Below, piece after piece: positions 13,201-24,425 of a DNA stretch of 64,000 nucleotides. A program made the translations under genes and the position numbers. Numbering within the stretch: the first letter of the stretch is position 1; every line of letters starts with the position of its first letter. Below the pieces are notes generated by a model. The model had not been told where the DNA came from. It worked only from the letters and a program-made list of their open reading frames with translations, and did no database searches. The stretch comes from Camillea tinctor (taxonomy: Eukaryota; Ascomycota; Sordariomycetes; Xylariales; Xylariaceae): assembly GCA_022578605.1 (NCBI GenBank), contig MU394067.1, positions 496,001 through 560,000 on the forward strand, written 5' to 3'.

Positions 13201-14110
13201 CTGAACTTGTCAACATAGTCCGGGGAACTCCAGTTATCCCACCCATTTAGTCGTGCTTCCTAGTACAGCTTGGAGAGACCTCACAGATATGAAAAGTCCG
13301 CTCACTCCCGAACCTAGATAAAAATGATTGGTTAAACCTCTTCCTTCCTTTAGGCACCCAACCCATCTTCATTTTTATCCTCCAACCTAGTGCCACATTC
13401 TCGGCCGCGTATGTCTGCATAGTAGTACTAATGCACCTCATTATGCTCTTAATGTCGACACTGCCGGTATTTCGCCTGGCCGGCGTCACTCATGATGATT
13501 TCCCCTATCACCGAGGCCAGAATGATGCCCTTAAATATAGTTTCGTACTGCTCTAGCTTGCTACTGGGTGTGAATAGTTGACGATGTACGCGTTAGAAGA
13601 GTAGAGGAGTTATTGCGGTATAGAGCTCAATAAGTACATAGTTAATACTTTGTACTTTTAAACCCAACTTCTAGAGAATGTCTTCAGTTCGGTGGGGAGA
13701 GACATTATCGCGGTGAGAGGGTTATGAGGAGAGTAAACTACCATCAACAATTATTTAAGATAGAAAGGATGATGATAAGATGGAGTAAAGGACAATTAGA
13801 CCCATAAGGGGTTCGGTCTAGAAGGAAGATAGACGACCATATCGACGACGTAAATATTGAACAACCCCGGGCCATGCCACCCTATATATTATCATAGAGG
13901 GATACGATATTGTTGATTATGAACGTAATGTTCTATAGGTCTAAATCGAGAGGTGGCTAGATATCTAGGTAATATCTATATTCCTCTGAGCATCAGACAG
14001 GGAATTATCGAAGTCTTCAAAACCTAGAACATAACACACGTAACCAGTGTCCCACAGATGCCGGTAGAGTAATCTACACGTATTTTGCCCTCCCCCTATC
14101 CTATCCAATC
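10296..14110. other. Intergenic region, no supported gene
   Basis: About 3.8 kb. The part near 10300-10900 probably holds the promoter and leader of the minus-strand gene. A 194-codon minus-strand frame there (10263-10847) has poor composition and ends at the 5' UTR donor. The rest is AT-richer sequence with frequent stops and no recognisable RNA gene. Confidence 0.45.
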
Positions 14111-14941
14111 TTACAACTTAGCCTTCCCAGTCTGGCTCTCCTTCCACAATTCCAGTCTCTTCGCCGCCGCCTCCTTCCTCTTCTTTTCGTCGACCTTCCA
14201 CGCCCCCAACTCCGCCGTCTCCTTCGTATCCAGCAACGCCACGCTCTCGCGGTACATCTCCGCCTTCAACACGCCATACACCCCCGTAGTCCCCTTCTTC
14301 ACGAGCCCTCTCTCAGCAACCATCTTCAGCGCCTCCTCCAGGCCCCCCAGCGCGTCCACGATCCCGGCCGCCTGCGCGCCCCGCGCGTCGAACCGCCGCG
14401 CCTCCAGCACCAGGTCCCGGTACGCGGCCGGCGCGAGCTTGATGCGGAAAATGGAGCTCATGGGCGGCAGCAGCGGGGCCCCGAACTCGAGCTCGTTGAC
14501 GCACGCGTAGCCCTTGCCGGAGTCGGTGAACACCCGGTAGTCGTGGTGCATGGCGAGCATGAGGCCCCCCGCGAACGCGTGCCCGCCCACCAGCGCCACC
14601 GTCGGCATCGGGTACGTCAGCAGCCGCCGGAACAGCGGGTACAGGCTCTCGTCCCAGAACCCCGGCGTGCGCACCGCCAGCGCGAGGTCCAGCCCGTTCG
14701 AGTAGAACTTGGTTATCCCCGAGGAGGTGAGGACTACGCCCGCGGGGTGCGAGAGCTCGATGGTGTCGAGCGCGGCGATGAGCGCGCGGCAGAAGGACGG
14801 CGTGAGCCGGTTGTCTGGCGGGGAGGTGAAGGTTAGGAGGTACACTTGCGGCGCGGGCTGGGTGCAGACTATGTTGCCGCCTGGGTGGGATTCCAGGGGC
14901 GCGATGGGGATGGTGAAGAGTTCTTTGGGGGAGGATGACAT
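14111..14941 (-). CDS. Peroxisomal enoyl-CoA hydratase/isomerase family protein
   Basis: Intronless, 276 aa, starting at an ATG in a good context (CCACCATG). It has the crotonase fold: the first oxyanion-hole segment KFYSNGLDLA (about residues 78-87), the second GGHAFAGGLMLA (119-130) and the acidic segment NELEFGAPL (149-157), which supplies the likely catalytic Glu. The motif pattern resembles plant and fungal Delta3,Delta2-enoyl-CoA isomerases (ECI) more than classical hydratases, because it has one acidic position and an SNG-x-DLA motif. The last three residues are AKL, a good PTS1 peroxisomal import signal. Likely role: moving double bonds during beta-oxidation of unsaturated fatty acids. 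The gene has high GC at third positions. A plain hydratase is possible but less likely. Confidence 0.85.
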   Translation of the reverse strand: MSSSPKELFTIPIAPLESHPGGNIVCTQPAPQVYLLTFTSPPDNRLTPSFCRALIAALDTIELSHPAGVVLTSSGITKFYSNGLDLALAVRTPGFWDESLYPLFRRLLTYPMPTVALVGGHAFAGGLMLAMHHDYRVFTDSGKGYACVNELEFGAPLLPPMSSIFRIKLAPAAYRDLVLEARRFDARGAQAAGIVDALGGLEEALKMVAERGLVKKGTTGVYGVLKAEMYRESVALLDTKETAELGAWKVDEKKRKEAAAKRLELWKESQTGKAKL

Positions 14942-16309
14942 GGTGGATAGATAGATGATGGATGAATTAGTGGGTAATTAGATTAGGTATGCAGATGTGG
15001 ACAATGGAGAATAGATATCCAAGTAACCTAGTACTCAATGGTGGATTAGGGATATTACAATCTAGGGCGAATGAGAAAATATCACTGTTCGATGGATGCA
15101 ATAAAACTAGAATTCATCAATAATTGAAGTCATCAAGAATCCCAAAGGACATAAGGTTCTTCCATTAAATTGTCTGGTTACACAGGAAGGAAGGTTGATC
15201 TTCCCTTGTCTTATGAATGACACGGGAACCTCGGTATATTGACTAAGCCTCGGGTAACCCCACTTATTATTAGGGTGTTGAGTGCCATAGCGATGATGGA
15301 TTCTCATAGGTATCATGGAATGGATTTTTCGTTTCCGAACTTGATATCTGCTATACGTATGCTCTTCCGATTCCTGGAGCGGCGGAGGGAGAAGAATTCT
15401 AACACAATACCGTTGGTTACACTGCATAGTCTCAAGATTCTCGATCGTATCACCGCTAACTTATCACATGCGCATGTACGACTTATAACGGTATTTCCCC
15501 ATCGGGATACCGCCTTTTTCTGCCACGTTAGTTCTCTCCACTATAAGAACGTCGTTTCTGGATAGTTGCATAAACATATGTATTGACAGACTTGGGGTGG
15601 CCCGGAGGTAAGTAATTCTCTTATTTTTTTTGTCATTGTATAGCCAGGATCGAGAGACCAACCCAGAACAGAATCCCAGAACAGAATCCCAGGCTCCAAT
15701 GACTGCTGTTCCCATACAATGGCAGTTAGACGCACAGAGTGTGTGGTAGAAGAAATAGACCGAGAACCATGTTTCATTTTCTTATCATAGCTAATTTGAT
15801 GCTGAACACAACTTATAGTTTAAGATTTATATGGGTTAACGCAATCTTTCGCGATATTTCAACTATATCATCTTAGGTTGCATACTCAGGTTACTTATAT
15901 ACCAATCCCGGGGATGGTGTAGCCTTGTAGCTGTAGATTGTTGGGATATTTATGAAGGTGAAAGGCGATATTATAATGTTATAGCAAAAGCCAGGTACAT
16001 TTATCGTATAAGCCTAGTAAAAGTTCTCTCATTCTTTAAGGATATTCTTTAAAAATACAAGATTCTATAAATACCAGGGTAAGTAAGTACCTACGTATCT
16101 ACCAAAGTACATGAATGATAATATTGGTAGGTGCCGTGTAATAAGATTTCTAGCAGAGGAAGGAAGCCCCCCGCGCAAACACAATTAGTCTATTGTTTAC
16201 CTTATCAACAATACCGTTCCTTCCCATTCACCAACAATACAATGTTTGCTCCATTCAATAATGCGATCTGAATTCTGCCCGTCCCTCACACCGCCCTAGG
16301 AAATCTGTC
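14942..16309. other. Intergenic region, no supported gene
   Basis: No coding potential that I trust. A short direct repeat of CAGAACAGAATCC lies near 15663-15690. The right end is the upstream region of the U2 gene. Confidence 0.45.
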
Positions 16310-16317
16310 TATTTAAG
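16310..16317 (+). promoter_or_regulatory. TATA-like element of the U2 snRNA gene
   Basis: TATTTAAG lies about 60 bp upstream of the predicted U2 5' end. It is the only TATA-like sequence in the proximal region and fits a polymerase II snRNA promoter. Assignment is by position only. Confidence 0.4.
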
Positions 16318-16373
16318 ACCTGCGCCCCCCCGCGCACCTCTTCCAAATTTCCTTTCCCTCTTTTTTTCTTTCC

Positions 16374-16640
16374 TCAGCTCTCTGTAAGTACACACTCCGA
16401 CACCCTACCATACCATTCCGCATCACGATGGCTAACCAGGCTCTACTATACAGTTGCCTTTTGGCTTAGATCAAGTGTAGTATCTGTTCTTTTCAGTTTA
16501 ATCTCTGAAAGAGTCCCATGTGGACTCAATCGTGATTATTCTAATTTTTGTTTATCCCGGGAGCGCGCTGTCCTCTGTGCTTGCGCATGACCCGCTCCCA
16601 CAGTGTCCCTGGTATTACACTGCCTCCAGGCGATGCGAAT
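16374..16640 (+). ncRNA. U2: U2 spliceosomal snRNA with a 70-nt intron
   Basis: U2 base-pairs with the intron branch site in the spliceosome. Sequence from 16454 matches fungal U2: TTGCCTTTTGGCTTAGATC of stem-loop I, the branch-recognition GTAGTA (16477-16482), the stem IIa CTGTTCTTTTCAG segment, a GAGTCC/GGACTC hairpin (16510-16527), an Sm site AATTTTTG (16543-16550), stem III GGGAGCG/CGCTCCC (16559-16565, 16593-16599) and stem IV CCTGG/CCAGG (16608-16630). The bases directly before 16454 do not match U2. They are the end of a perfect intron: GTAAGT donor at 16384, GGCTAACC branch (A at about 16435) and TATACAG acceptor ending 16453. Removing 16384-16453 joins AGCTCTCT to TTGCC and restores the conserved 5' end. 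Exon 1 is about 16374-16383. Both RNA ends are approximate. Spliced length is about 195 nt. Confidence 0.9.
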
Positions 16641-17477
16641 CCCCCGATTTTCATTGCTATCTCTGGCTTGCCCAGGGTTGCGAAGAAGATTGTCTCGACA
16701 TATTTATATGGGTGCCTACCTTTTTAGTGACCTTGAATATCTGATATGTCACTTATATGCCTAGGTAGGAATATTTATTCACACTTTGCCAGTAAACATT
16801 GATCATGTTCTATCTAGCCCCGTGAGCTATGGAGAGGAATACCGCGACTTTCTACGATTGTTACACACGCACCTCTCACGATGCTTGGGTGTAAGGTTTA
16901 CGATATTTTTCTAATTGTGTATCACATATTGCGATGGACCTATCACAACTACTAAAATATTATGCGCACAAGCAGAAACGACGCAATGCTTGTCGACTTG
17001 AGTTAATTTATAGCATCAATTACTAGAAAGACTAGCAGCTCTATAGAAACTGACCTATAAGCTAAATCTCCCATGTGAGGCAACTCTTTGAGCCCCGTTG
17101 TAGAAAAGAGTACATGCGTGTAATGTTGCTACCTTATGAAACCCCCTTCCTGCGATTGTTTGTGCAGGAAACGTCATGTAAGGTCGCCTTCATCACTGAG
17201 TGCTCGTGATGCACTATCAAGGCTCTCCTTCCTCTTCTTCCCTCCACTTCTCGTTGTGTGCATAAGAGGATGTGTTCGGCATTCTCCTTACGTTATCGCC
17301 GTGTATATGCGATAAGTAGAGAAGGCTGAGAGAGGGTAGAGGAGGAGTAGAAAGAAAAGAAAGATAGAAAAGCAATGAAAAGCTTCTCTCAGCCCAGTCA
17401 ACCTCCCAAACACCAGTTTTCCGTTACTTTGACATGATCATTAGAATCGCCCTCCAATCGTCTTAGTCGATGGTTGG
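16641..17477. other. Intergenic region between U2 and the GTPase gene
   Basis: About 0.8 kb, holding the 3' flank of U2 and the downstream region of the minus-strand GTPase gene. No further gene seen. Confidence 0.45.
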
Positions 17478-19161
17478 TTACTGGAAGCAGAGCATTGAGG
17501 CAATGTTGCTACCCGATCCGCGCGCCCTCTCTTTCTCCTTGCCCTTCTCTTTGGCTAGTTTCTTGGTTTCCTCTTCTGCGGCACGCTCGTCGAGAACAGT
17601 GCGCGCGGCTTCGGTGAAGACCCGGTTGACGCCTTCGCCTGTCTTGGCTGAGCACTCCAGGTACTTGATGGCTCCCATCGTGGCTGCCCCGAAAGTGCCC
17701 TACGTGATAATTGTCAGACTCCTCTAAGTAATAGCGCCTTATTTGTGTTCGTGGAGAAAATACGGTTGTAGGATAAAGTGTTGGATCACATACCTCGGCG
17801 GCGGGAATGCGAGTTTCAAGCTGACCTAGAGGAGGTACTCGGAGTCCTTTACCTAGACGCTCGTCTTTCTTCAAGCCGACCAGGATAAAGGGGACATTGG
17901 GGTAATACTTCTGGACTTCGTCAAGCCACTACGATTTTATTGTTAGTAGACTAACTTCCTAAAAGGGGAAAAGGTGAGGGGAGATAAATGCACGCGCGGT
18001 GTTTGGATGATGCTAGATCGTACCTGTGTCTTGGCATGTTTGTAGCACTTCGAGCTGCTGACATCAAAGCAGATGAGCACCACGTCCCAGACCATGTAAG
18101 AGAGTAGTTTCAGTTGGTTCAACTTGATGTTGCCGCAAGTGTCCCACAGCTCAAGCTCAACCTCCTGGCCATCAATCCCGGCAACTTTAGTGAACATCTC
18201 GTATCGAGTTGGCTTATAGCTCTAGTATAATCATTAGGTTAGCCAATGTTCTGAATAAGGGAACATCCAGAGAGAAAGGAATGGGATTGGAACTTACCAG
18301 GGTGAACGAATCGCGATAGTAGCGACTGATACGACCAATATAATTAGCAGAGGTCACACTGTCTCTCTCTTGGCTAGATGAAGAAAATAAAGTACAGGAA
18401 TAAGATGAAATTGATTCAACATACAGAAGCAAGCTTGACTTGCCACATTCCGAGTCACCGACAAGAATGATTCTCATCCTAGGTCGGTCCGGGATGGAGG
18501 TGGGGGTGATAGGCAGCTGAGTTGATTCTCGACGTGAGAGACTACCGGTGGAGTACCGGTTGGACTTGGAGCGGATTGAACCCGAGCTCACAGCACGTCG
18601 ACAAGCATTCGATACACGGCGTACAATTTCACGACCGGACGAGCGGATCCGTGAGCCCTGCGAAGTCTGGCTATCATGACGGGATAATACTGAGCTGATC
18701 CGAGTGCGCTTGTCGCGATGGGCATCTCTATCGGGTCCTTCTTCGTCCAAGTCGTCGTCTGAGTAATATTGTACCTAGGTTGACAACAATGTTAGACATT
18801 GAAATAAAAGTGATGATGGAAAATATAACGATGCTGCATAAGTAAGTAGGTAGAGGCAGGCGACACGAATGTGTATATCTCAAATATGAATGCTGATTAG
18901 GCAAATACGCACCAGATCAGGCTTTGGTGTCTGGATACGAGCTGGAGTAAATGATCTTTTACGCTTGATGGGACTAGGAATTGTACTGATCCAGAGACGA
19001 AAAGGATCATCTTCGGGCTTCCAGAACTTGGAAACATTGGGAGGGGAGGCCTGTCCCGTCGTTTCATGGGATTCTTCAGGCTCGCTAGCCTCCAGCACAA
19101 GGTCCTCCTTAGAGGGATCAGTGAAGGTGTATGAGAACCTTCTCGCATTTGGGTCCGCCAT
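17478..19161 (-). CDS. Atypical Rho-like small GTPase with long N-terminal extension
   Basis: Six exons: 19161-18913, 18774-18425, 18325-18298, 18221-18024, 17928-17794 and 17699-17478, giving 393 aa. All junctions are GT-AG and the summed length keeps the frame. Residues 1 to about 182 are a Ser/Arg/Glu-rich extension. The GTPase domain follows: P-loop GDSECGKSS (from about 189), switch I in YRDSFTLSYKPTRYEMF, G3 WDTCGN, G4 GLKKD and G5 ECSAKTG. Rho-type features are the YKPT switch I and the GLKKDERLG segment. Oddities: G3 is DTCG rather than DTAG, and the protein ends MLCFQ, so it lacks a standard CaaX box (the Cys is third from the end). Cortical signalling by GTP binding is likely; effectors are unknown. 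It may be an atypical, possibly constitutively GTP-bound, Rho relative. Confidence 0.85.
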
Positions 19162-20245
19162 TGCGGCTGGCCTTATAGCGACGAGAGGGACGACAATGAA
19201 GATGATAAGCTTAGTGATAGGTAGGGTTAGTAGAATAATAGAAAAGAGGAGGAGGTTAGTATGGTAGTAGACAAACGATGGGAAAGGAAACAAAATAAAA
19301 TGAAAAAGAATTATGTGCAGATAAGGGGAGAAAAGATGAACTAGGAAGGCAGGAGAGGGGAGTTGACTTCTTTTCCCACAGAACTTAGAGGCTGCTGCGT
19401 TGACAACAACTACGATAAGTACTTGTTGACTTGTTGCCAGGGGAGATATCTGGTTACACGATAAGCAGCGCGAACAAACAAATTTGCATGCAGGCTTGCA
19501 CATTTTGTCATCGTAGATTGGGCACTCACTACATGAGTAATATGGTAGAGTGATGGAGAATTTTATAGGGGTAAATCCCAAATATACTGAAGATAAGGTG
19601 TGCTAAGGTGTGGCCTAAGCACCATTGTTAAGGTCAATATCACGATATCAAATTTTCACTCAATGCCAGAGTCATTCCATGGAATGATAGCATATAGGAG
19701 ATACCAAATAGCACTACATGGCAGCTCCACGGGGGCAACAGTGGAAATATGACCCATAACTAAGTTTTCAGAGAGGGTGAATGACTGCTATAGGGCTTGT
19801 TGGTCATTCAATGAGTGTGGCAGTTGGTATCTTCCCTCCTCTCCCACTGTGTATACATATGTCGTATACCTAATCACCCCTAGAAACAGGACATCTTCCC
19901 CACTCGCACAATAGAAATTTCTCCTACATTGGAAAAAAAGGCAAAAGAAAAAAAACTATTTAACTCTTCAGTGTAGACTCTCAGATTCTGTACACACTTT
20001 TCCACCTGCAACAGCAACAACCTATCTAACCATAGCTTTCCACCACTAGAGGTTAACAACGCTCTTATCGTTCCTCACCACGCCAAAGCAACAAAGATTC
20101 ATATCAGCATCACAGGTCTAACATTTGCGTAAGTCATTGCCACCCTTGTGCCTTATCCGAAATTTGTTTTGGGATACTTAGGTAGTCACTATTCTCTTCA
20201 ATCACTATGCTAATTATATGATCCAATGATTATCTCTAGTTCAAC
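19162..20245. other. Divergent promoter region with probable 5' UTR intron
   Basis: Lies between the minus-strand GTPase and the plus-strand RRM-like gene. A GTAAGT donor at about 20129 and a TCTCTAG acceptor ending at about 20239, with a GCTAATTA-like branch, suggest a 5' UTR intron ending a few bases before the ATG at 20246. Confidence 0.4.
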
Positions 20246-21770
20246 ATGGCTTCACAACCTGTAGTCACGTTCTCCTGGCACAGACATGCTATCAATTGGC
20301 TGTCTCTGTTCCATGGCGAGGTGACCATGATGATGGTCCCCCTAGCTGAGGAGCCAAATGGTATCCCTCTTGCCCCTGGACAAGATCCTGATACCCGTCT
20401 TGCTCTGGCTACCGAGATGTACCATCGTCTTACCGAGGCCAATCTGGGCCCAGTCTACCTAGTCGATATATTTACTGTATTTCCTCGGCCTGAGCAGGCT
20501 GCTGCTACATTTCAGCAGTTTGGCAATAGGCCATGCCTTCACATTGCCCATGTTAGTTACAGCATATCTCTTATTCGTAAACACGGAATATTACTAATTG
20601 TCCTTCTAGCTGGGCTTATATATGGCTTTTATTTTCCCGGGACAATTCACGGAGATAGTAACGGGTCCATTCACGGCGATTCTTGACCAGAATTCTACTA
20701 CCTACCTTACTCCTAATGTTCAAGCCCCGACAAGTCCGACAAGTGCAGCTCCCGAGGTTCCCCGCGCTACCCAAACTCCTCAAGCTGCCCAGGCTCCTCA
20801 AGCTGCTCAGGCTCCTCGAGCTCCTCAGGCTCCGGCTCCCGAAGCCCCAGCACCACAGATTCCAGCGCCTCGGACTCCGGTCCCGCGAACCCCGGCACCC
20901 CAGACTCCGGCTCCTCGAGTGCCGGCTTACCGACCCCCAGCTGCTCGAGGTGGAGCCGTCCAGGGCCGTAGACAGGGTCCCTTCACCGGAGCTCCGGTTC
21001 TCGGAGGCCCCGGTAGCACAGCTGTCGTCGCCCGGGCACCTGTAAGTCAACCACCAATGGCTTGCAGCAAATCCGTAGCCTGCAAGTCTACAACTTCTCA
21101 ATCTACAGGCTCCGGCGACGTGGTCCCAAGCGACCTCTCTAAGGTCAAGCGCCAGTACGAGCATCCTATATACCCCAAGTACCACGGCAACCCCCGGATC
21201 CTCGAGAACTGGCCCAAGGACATCCCGGAGGACGAGAACACCGCGCTCTGGATCGACTCCCTCCCCCCCGACGTCACCCACCACGACCTCCTGAAGCAGA
21301 TCCGCGGCGCCGGCCCCATCAAGCAACTGCACATCAACCCCGCCACCGAAGCGGACCCCCACGTCGCCGCCAAGATCATCTTCTTCACGCGCCGCGCCGC
21401 CGAGGCCGTCGTCGCCGCCGCCGCCGCCGGCCGCTTCTGGGTCCGCGGCAGGAAGCCCCGCGTGACCTGGAACCGCTACCGCGTGCCGGGCGAGGCGCCC
21501 GCCGGCCGCTCGCGCGTGCTGGTCATCCGCGGCCCGCGCCACATCGTGAACCGCGCCGCGCTCGAGGACTTCTGGCGCCGCCACTTCTGGTGGGATGTGG
21601 ATGAGGTGGAGGAGCGGCCGGGTGCCGGCTTCGTGCCCGGTCGCGCCGTCGTGAGGTATGCGTTCGGCAGCTGGAGGTGCCAGGCTGCGGCGGCGAAGCT
21701 GAAGCTTGAGAGGGAGTACCCCGATGAGGTCACCGTGGTTTATGGGGAGGATCCGTGTGGGCCGGAGTAG
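20246..21770 (+). CDS. RRM-like protein with Pro/Ala/Gln repeats
   Basis: Two exons, 20246-20551 and 20610-21770, encode 488 aa. The 58-nt intron has GTTAGT, a TACTAAT branch and a TTCTAG acceptor, and both sides are in phase 0. Residues 1-130 show no known motif. Residues about 145-260 are degenerate repeats of APQAAQ, APRTP and APAP type. The C-terminal half contains LWIDSLPPDVTHHDLLKQI, an RNP2-like strand and helix start, followed by an alternating alpha/beta pattern suggesting one or two degenerate RRM folds. RNA binding is inferred, not shown. The C-terminal half (from about 21120) is strongly C/G-rich at third positions while the 5' half is not, which hints at a domain fusion or different selection. 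The family is not one I can name. Confidence 0.7.
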
Positions 21771-23305
21771 AGGGCGGCTGGGAATGTGAGGGAGTCATGT
21801 GCGTGCTCATGTTGTTGTTCTGTACGTGGGGACTCTGTACGCGATGATTTGTTGCTACTTATTGTGAGGTAATGGTTATTTGTCTAGCTGGCTGCGCACC
21901 TTGTCTGAATCTACCAGGACTGGAGGTTTATTTGTCTGTTTTATTTCTTATGTTCTATCGACAGCAGCTAGTTATAGATGTACCTCGTAGCAACAATATA
22001 TATCTTATCGGCAAATTTCCTGGTGTGGTGTGATAATGTCTTCTTCGGCCCCCTCCCTTTTTATGTGAAGTTCATCTGTGGGTAAACCTCACGGAATCTA
22101 GACGTAGCATATCAACATGGTTTGTCGTTGTAAAGTGGAGTTGGGGTACGGCCCGCTACCGAGACCCCGGACGGCACTACATACATAACTAGTATCCATC
22201 CTGACCTAGATTGCTTACCTGTAGCTAGGGGGTCAGTGGAAGGAAGGTGTTACAAGTACCCTAAGGATATAAATGGGGATTCACACACAGTCCAGATACC
22301 TAGCACAACCATCATCTTTACATCTAAAACATCCTTTTTCTACCTGTGGAGGTCATCCCGGCCGCACAGACGATTTAGCTATTTGTAAGCCCGATGATGG
22401 ATTGAACCGGATTTGTGATAGGATGTGTAAGTTGGAAAACTGCTGATTGCATCTACTATATGCTTACGGGTTACTAGTTTCACATACAGCTTTAGTAATA
22501 ACGTATGGAAAGCTACCCCCAGACCCTCTTATAAGATACCTTGGACGTTTTGGATAGATTCGTACCTATCTCGTACCCAAGTTCCGATTTACACCTAGGA
22601 GATATTATATTCCGATGTTGACTTCTTCCCGCCTGAATCTGTGGAGCATAACACATTCCCGTCTCTCACGAAATAGGAGGTAGGAGTACGAGGCAGAGTG
22701 TCTACTTGGTTAGGTTACTTACGCCTGGGATGTTATTCGTTCACACATTATGTCGTCATGGTTAGTATGTGAACATATGATCTTACCTAAGGTTACATCT
22801 ATTATACTACAGTGAAGTGCGGAGTTACTTAAATAAGACGCAGGCGATTTTAGAACACTAAAGCATCAAGGCGCAGTTACTAGTGTTGAATAGTAAACCA
22901 CCAATTTGGATCGAATCGTTGTTTATCTTGGATAATAGAAATATACCGTGTACATTTGTTACTTCGGGGTCCAAAGCATACATAATTATACAGGTTACGT
23001 GTTTGATTGTTAAGACAAATTCGATATATTGGTGTGTATAGCTACCCCCTGATATTGTAGGCATATAATGAATTGTAAGTGGCTTACAATTTGTCGGGCC
23101 AAAGATCGATCGGTTTTACCCGCTTTGCGTGGGTCTAGCTGATTTATAATCATTAGAACCTCTTTAGGTCGGCGTGCTACTCAGTATTTTCTATATATTT
23201 GGAGAGGAGGTAGCTTTCGTCTCATAGTTCTCTGCCGAGTAATACTGCTTCCTACCTGGTATGACACAGAGAATCGCAAAACTTGCAAAACAATTATCAC
23301 TCAAA
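21771..23305. other. Intergenic region, no supported gene
   Basis: About 1.5 kb of AT-richer sequence with many stops. Short frames on the minus strand near 22858-23064 have no support. No RNA gene seen. Confidence 0.45.
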
Positions 23306-24425
23306 ATGGCCGAACAATCCGACATCCACTTGTACACTGCCCAGACCCCGAATGGTATCAAGGTGTCTATTCTGCTCGAGGAATTAGGACTAAAGTACAA
23401 GGTTTGTTTGGTCCTCCCCCCCTTTCGATGAGGCATGTTGTAGTCACTAACGTTTTCGAAGACCACTACGATTGAATTCAGCAAGAATACCCAGAAGGTA
23501 ACTAGCCGAGGTTGATCTAGCGATTGACCAAGAGGCATCTGTACTGAACTACGACAATAGGAACCGTGGTTCTTGGAGATCAACCCAAATGGCCGTATTC
23601 CTGCCCTGACAGACACCTTCACCGATGGCAAGCCCATTCGCATCTTTGAAAGTGGTGCCATACTGCAGTATCTAGTTGACCGCTACGACAAGGACCACAA
23701 AGTGTCCTACCCCTTCGGCAGCAGAGAGTACTACGAGGTCAACAGCTGGGTAAGCACTCCGTCTGATATACTATAAACTCTTGAGTCTTGCGCTCATGTA
23801 AAGTAGCTTATGTGGCAAATGGGCGGCTTGGGTCCGATGCAAGGGTATGTACTATGTAGGCTCCTGAAATTGTACCGGAGAGATAGACTAACATTTGATA
23901 GACAACTGAACCATTTTAACCGTAAGTGTTATGTGGTAGCTGTCTATACTGGTTGGTGATTATTTTTTTAATGCTGAATCTCTCTAGGATACGCACCTGA
24001 GAAGATCCCGTATGGCATTGATCGCTACAAGAACGAGACCCGTCGTCTGTACAAGACCTTGGACACTCACCTTCAGAACTCTACTTCGGGCTACATTGTC
24101 GGTGATCGATGCACCATCGCCGACATCTCCTGCTGGGGATGGATCGTTGTCGCTAGTAAGTCATCGTGTTCTCCTTGATGTGACGCCTGCAAATGACTGA
24201 CCGGTTATCACAGAGGGTTCTGGTGTCGATATCAACGAATTCCCGACCCTAGCTGAGTGGGTACAGAGGATGCTCAAACGCCCAGGAGTTGAGAAGGGAC
24301 GCCATGTGCCTTCTAAGCATGGCTATGAGGATCAGCTGAAGATGACGGAGGAGGACTTCGAGAAGAAGGCTGCAGCTAATCGGGGCTGGATTCTGCAAGG
24401 AATGAAGGAGGATACCAAAAAATGA
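23306..24425 (+). CDS. Glutathione S-transferase, URE2/GstA-like
   Basis: Seven exons: 23306-23401, 23462-23497, 23561-23749, 23807-23844, 23902-23921, 23988-24155 and 24214-24425, giving 252 aa. All introns are GT-AG, most carry CTAAC-like branches, and the frame closes exactly. The N-terminal thioredoxin-fold domain has [20 protein letters not shown] (about residues 9-28), [13 protein letters not shown] and the glutathione-binding [16 protein letters not shown] segment. The all-helical C-terminal domain includes [17 protein letters not shown], the conserved GST N-capping region. It conjugates glutathione to electrophiles or reduces peroxides in the cytosol. The NPNGRIPAL signature places it with fungal URE2p-like GSTs, which serve detoxification; a nitrogen-regulatory role like yeast Ure2 is not implied. 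Exons of 20 to 38 nt make it easy to mis-annotate. Confidence 0.93.

Noticed and set aside
16520..16744. 75-codon plus-strand frame
   Set aside because: It lies inside and downstream of the U2 snRNA and has no protein features.
21042..21108. GTAAGT...CTACAG intron-like segment in the RRM-like gene
   Set aside because: Its removal shifts the frame and gives a stop at once, while reading through stays open to 21770.
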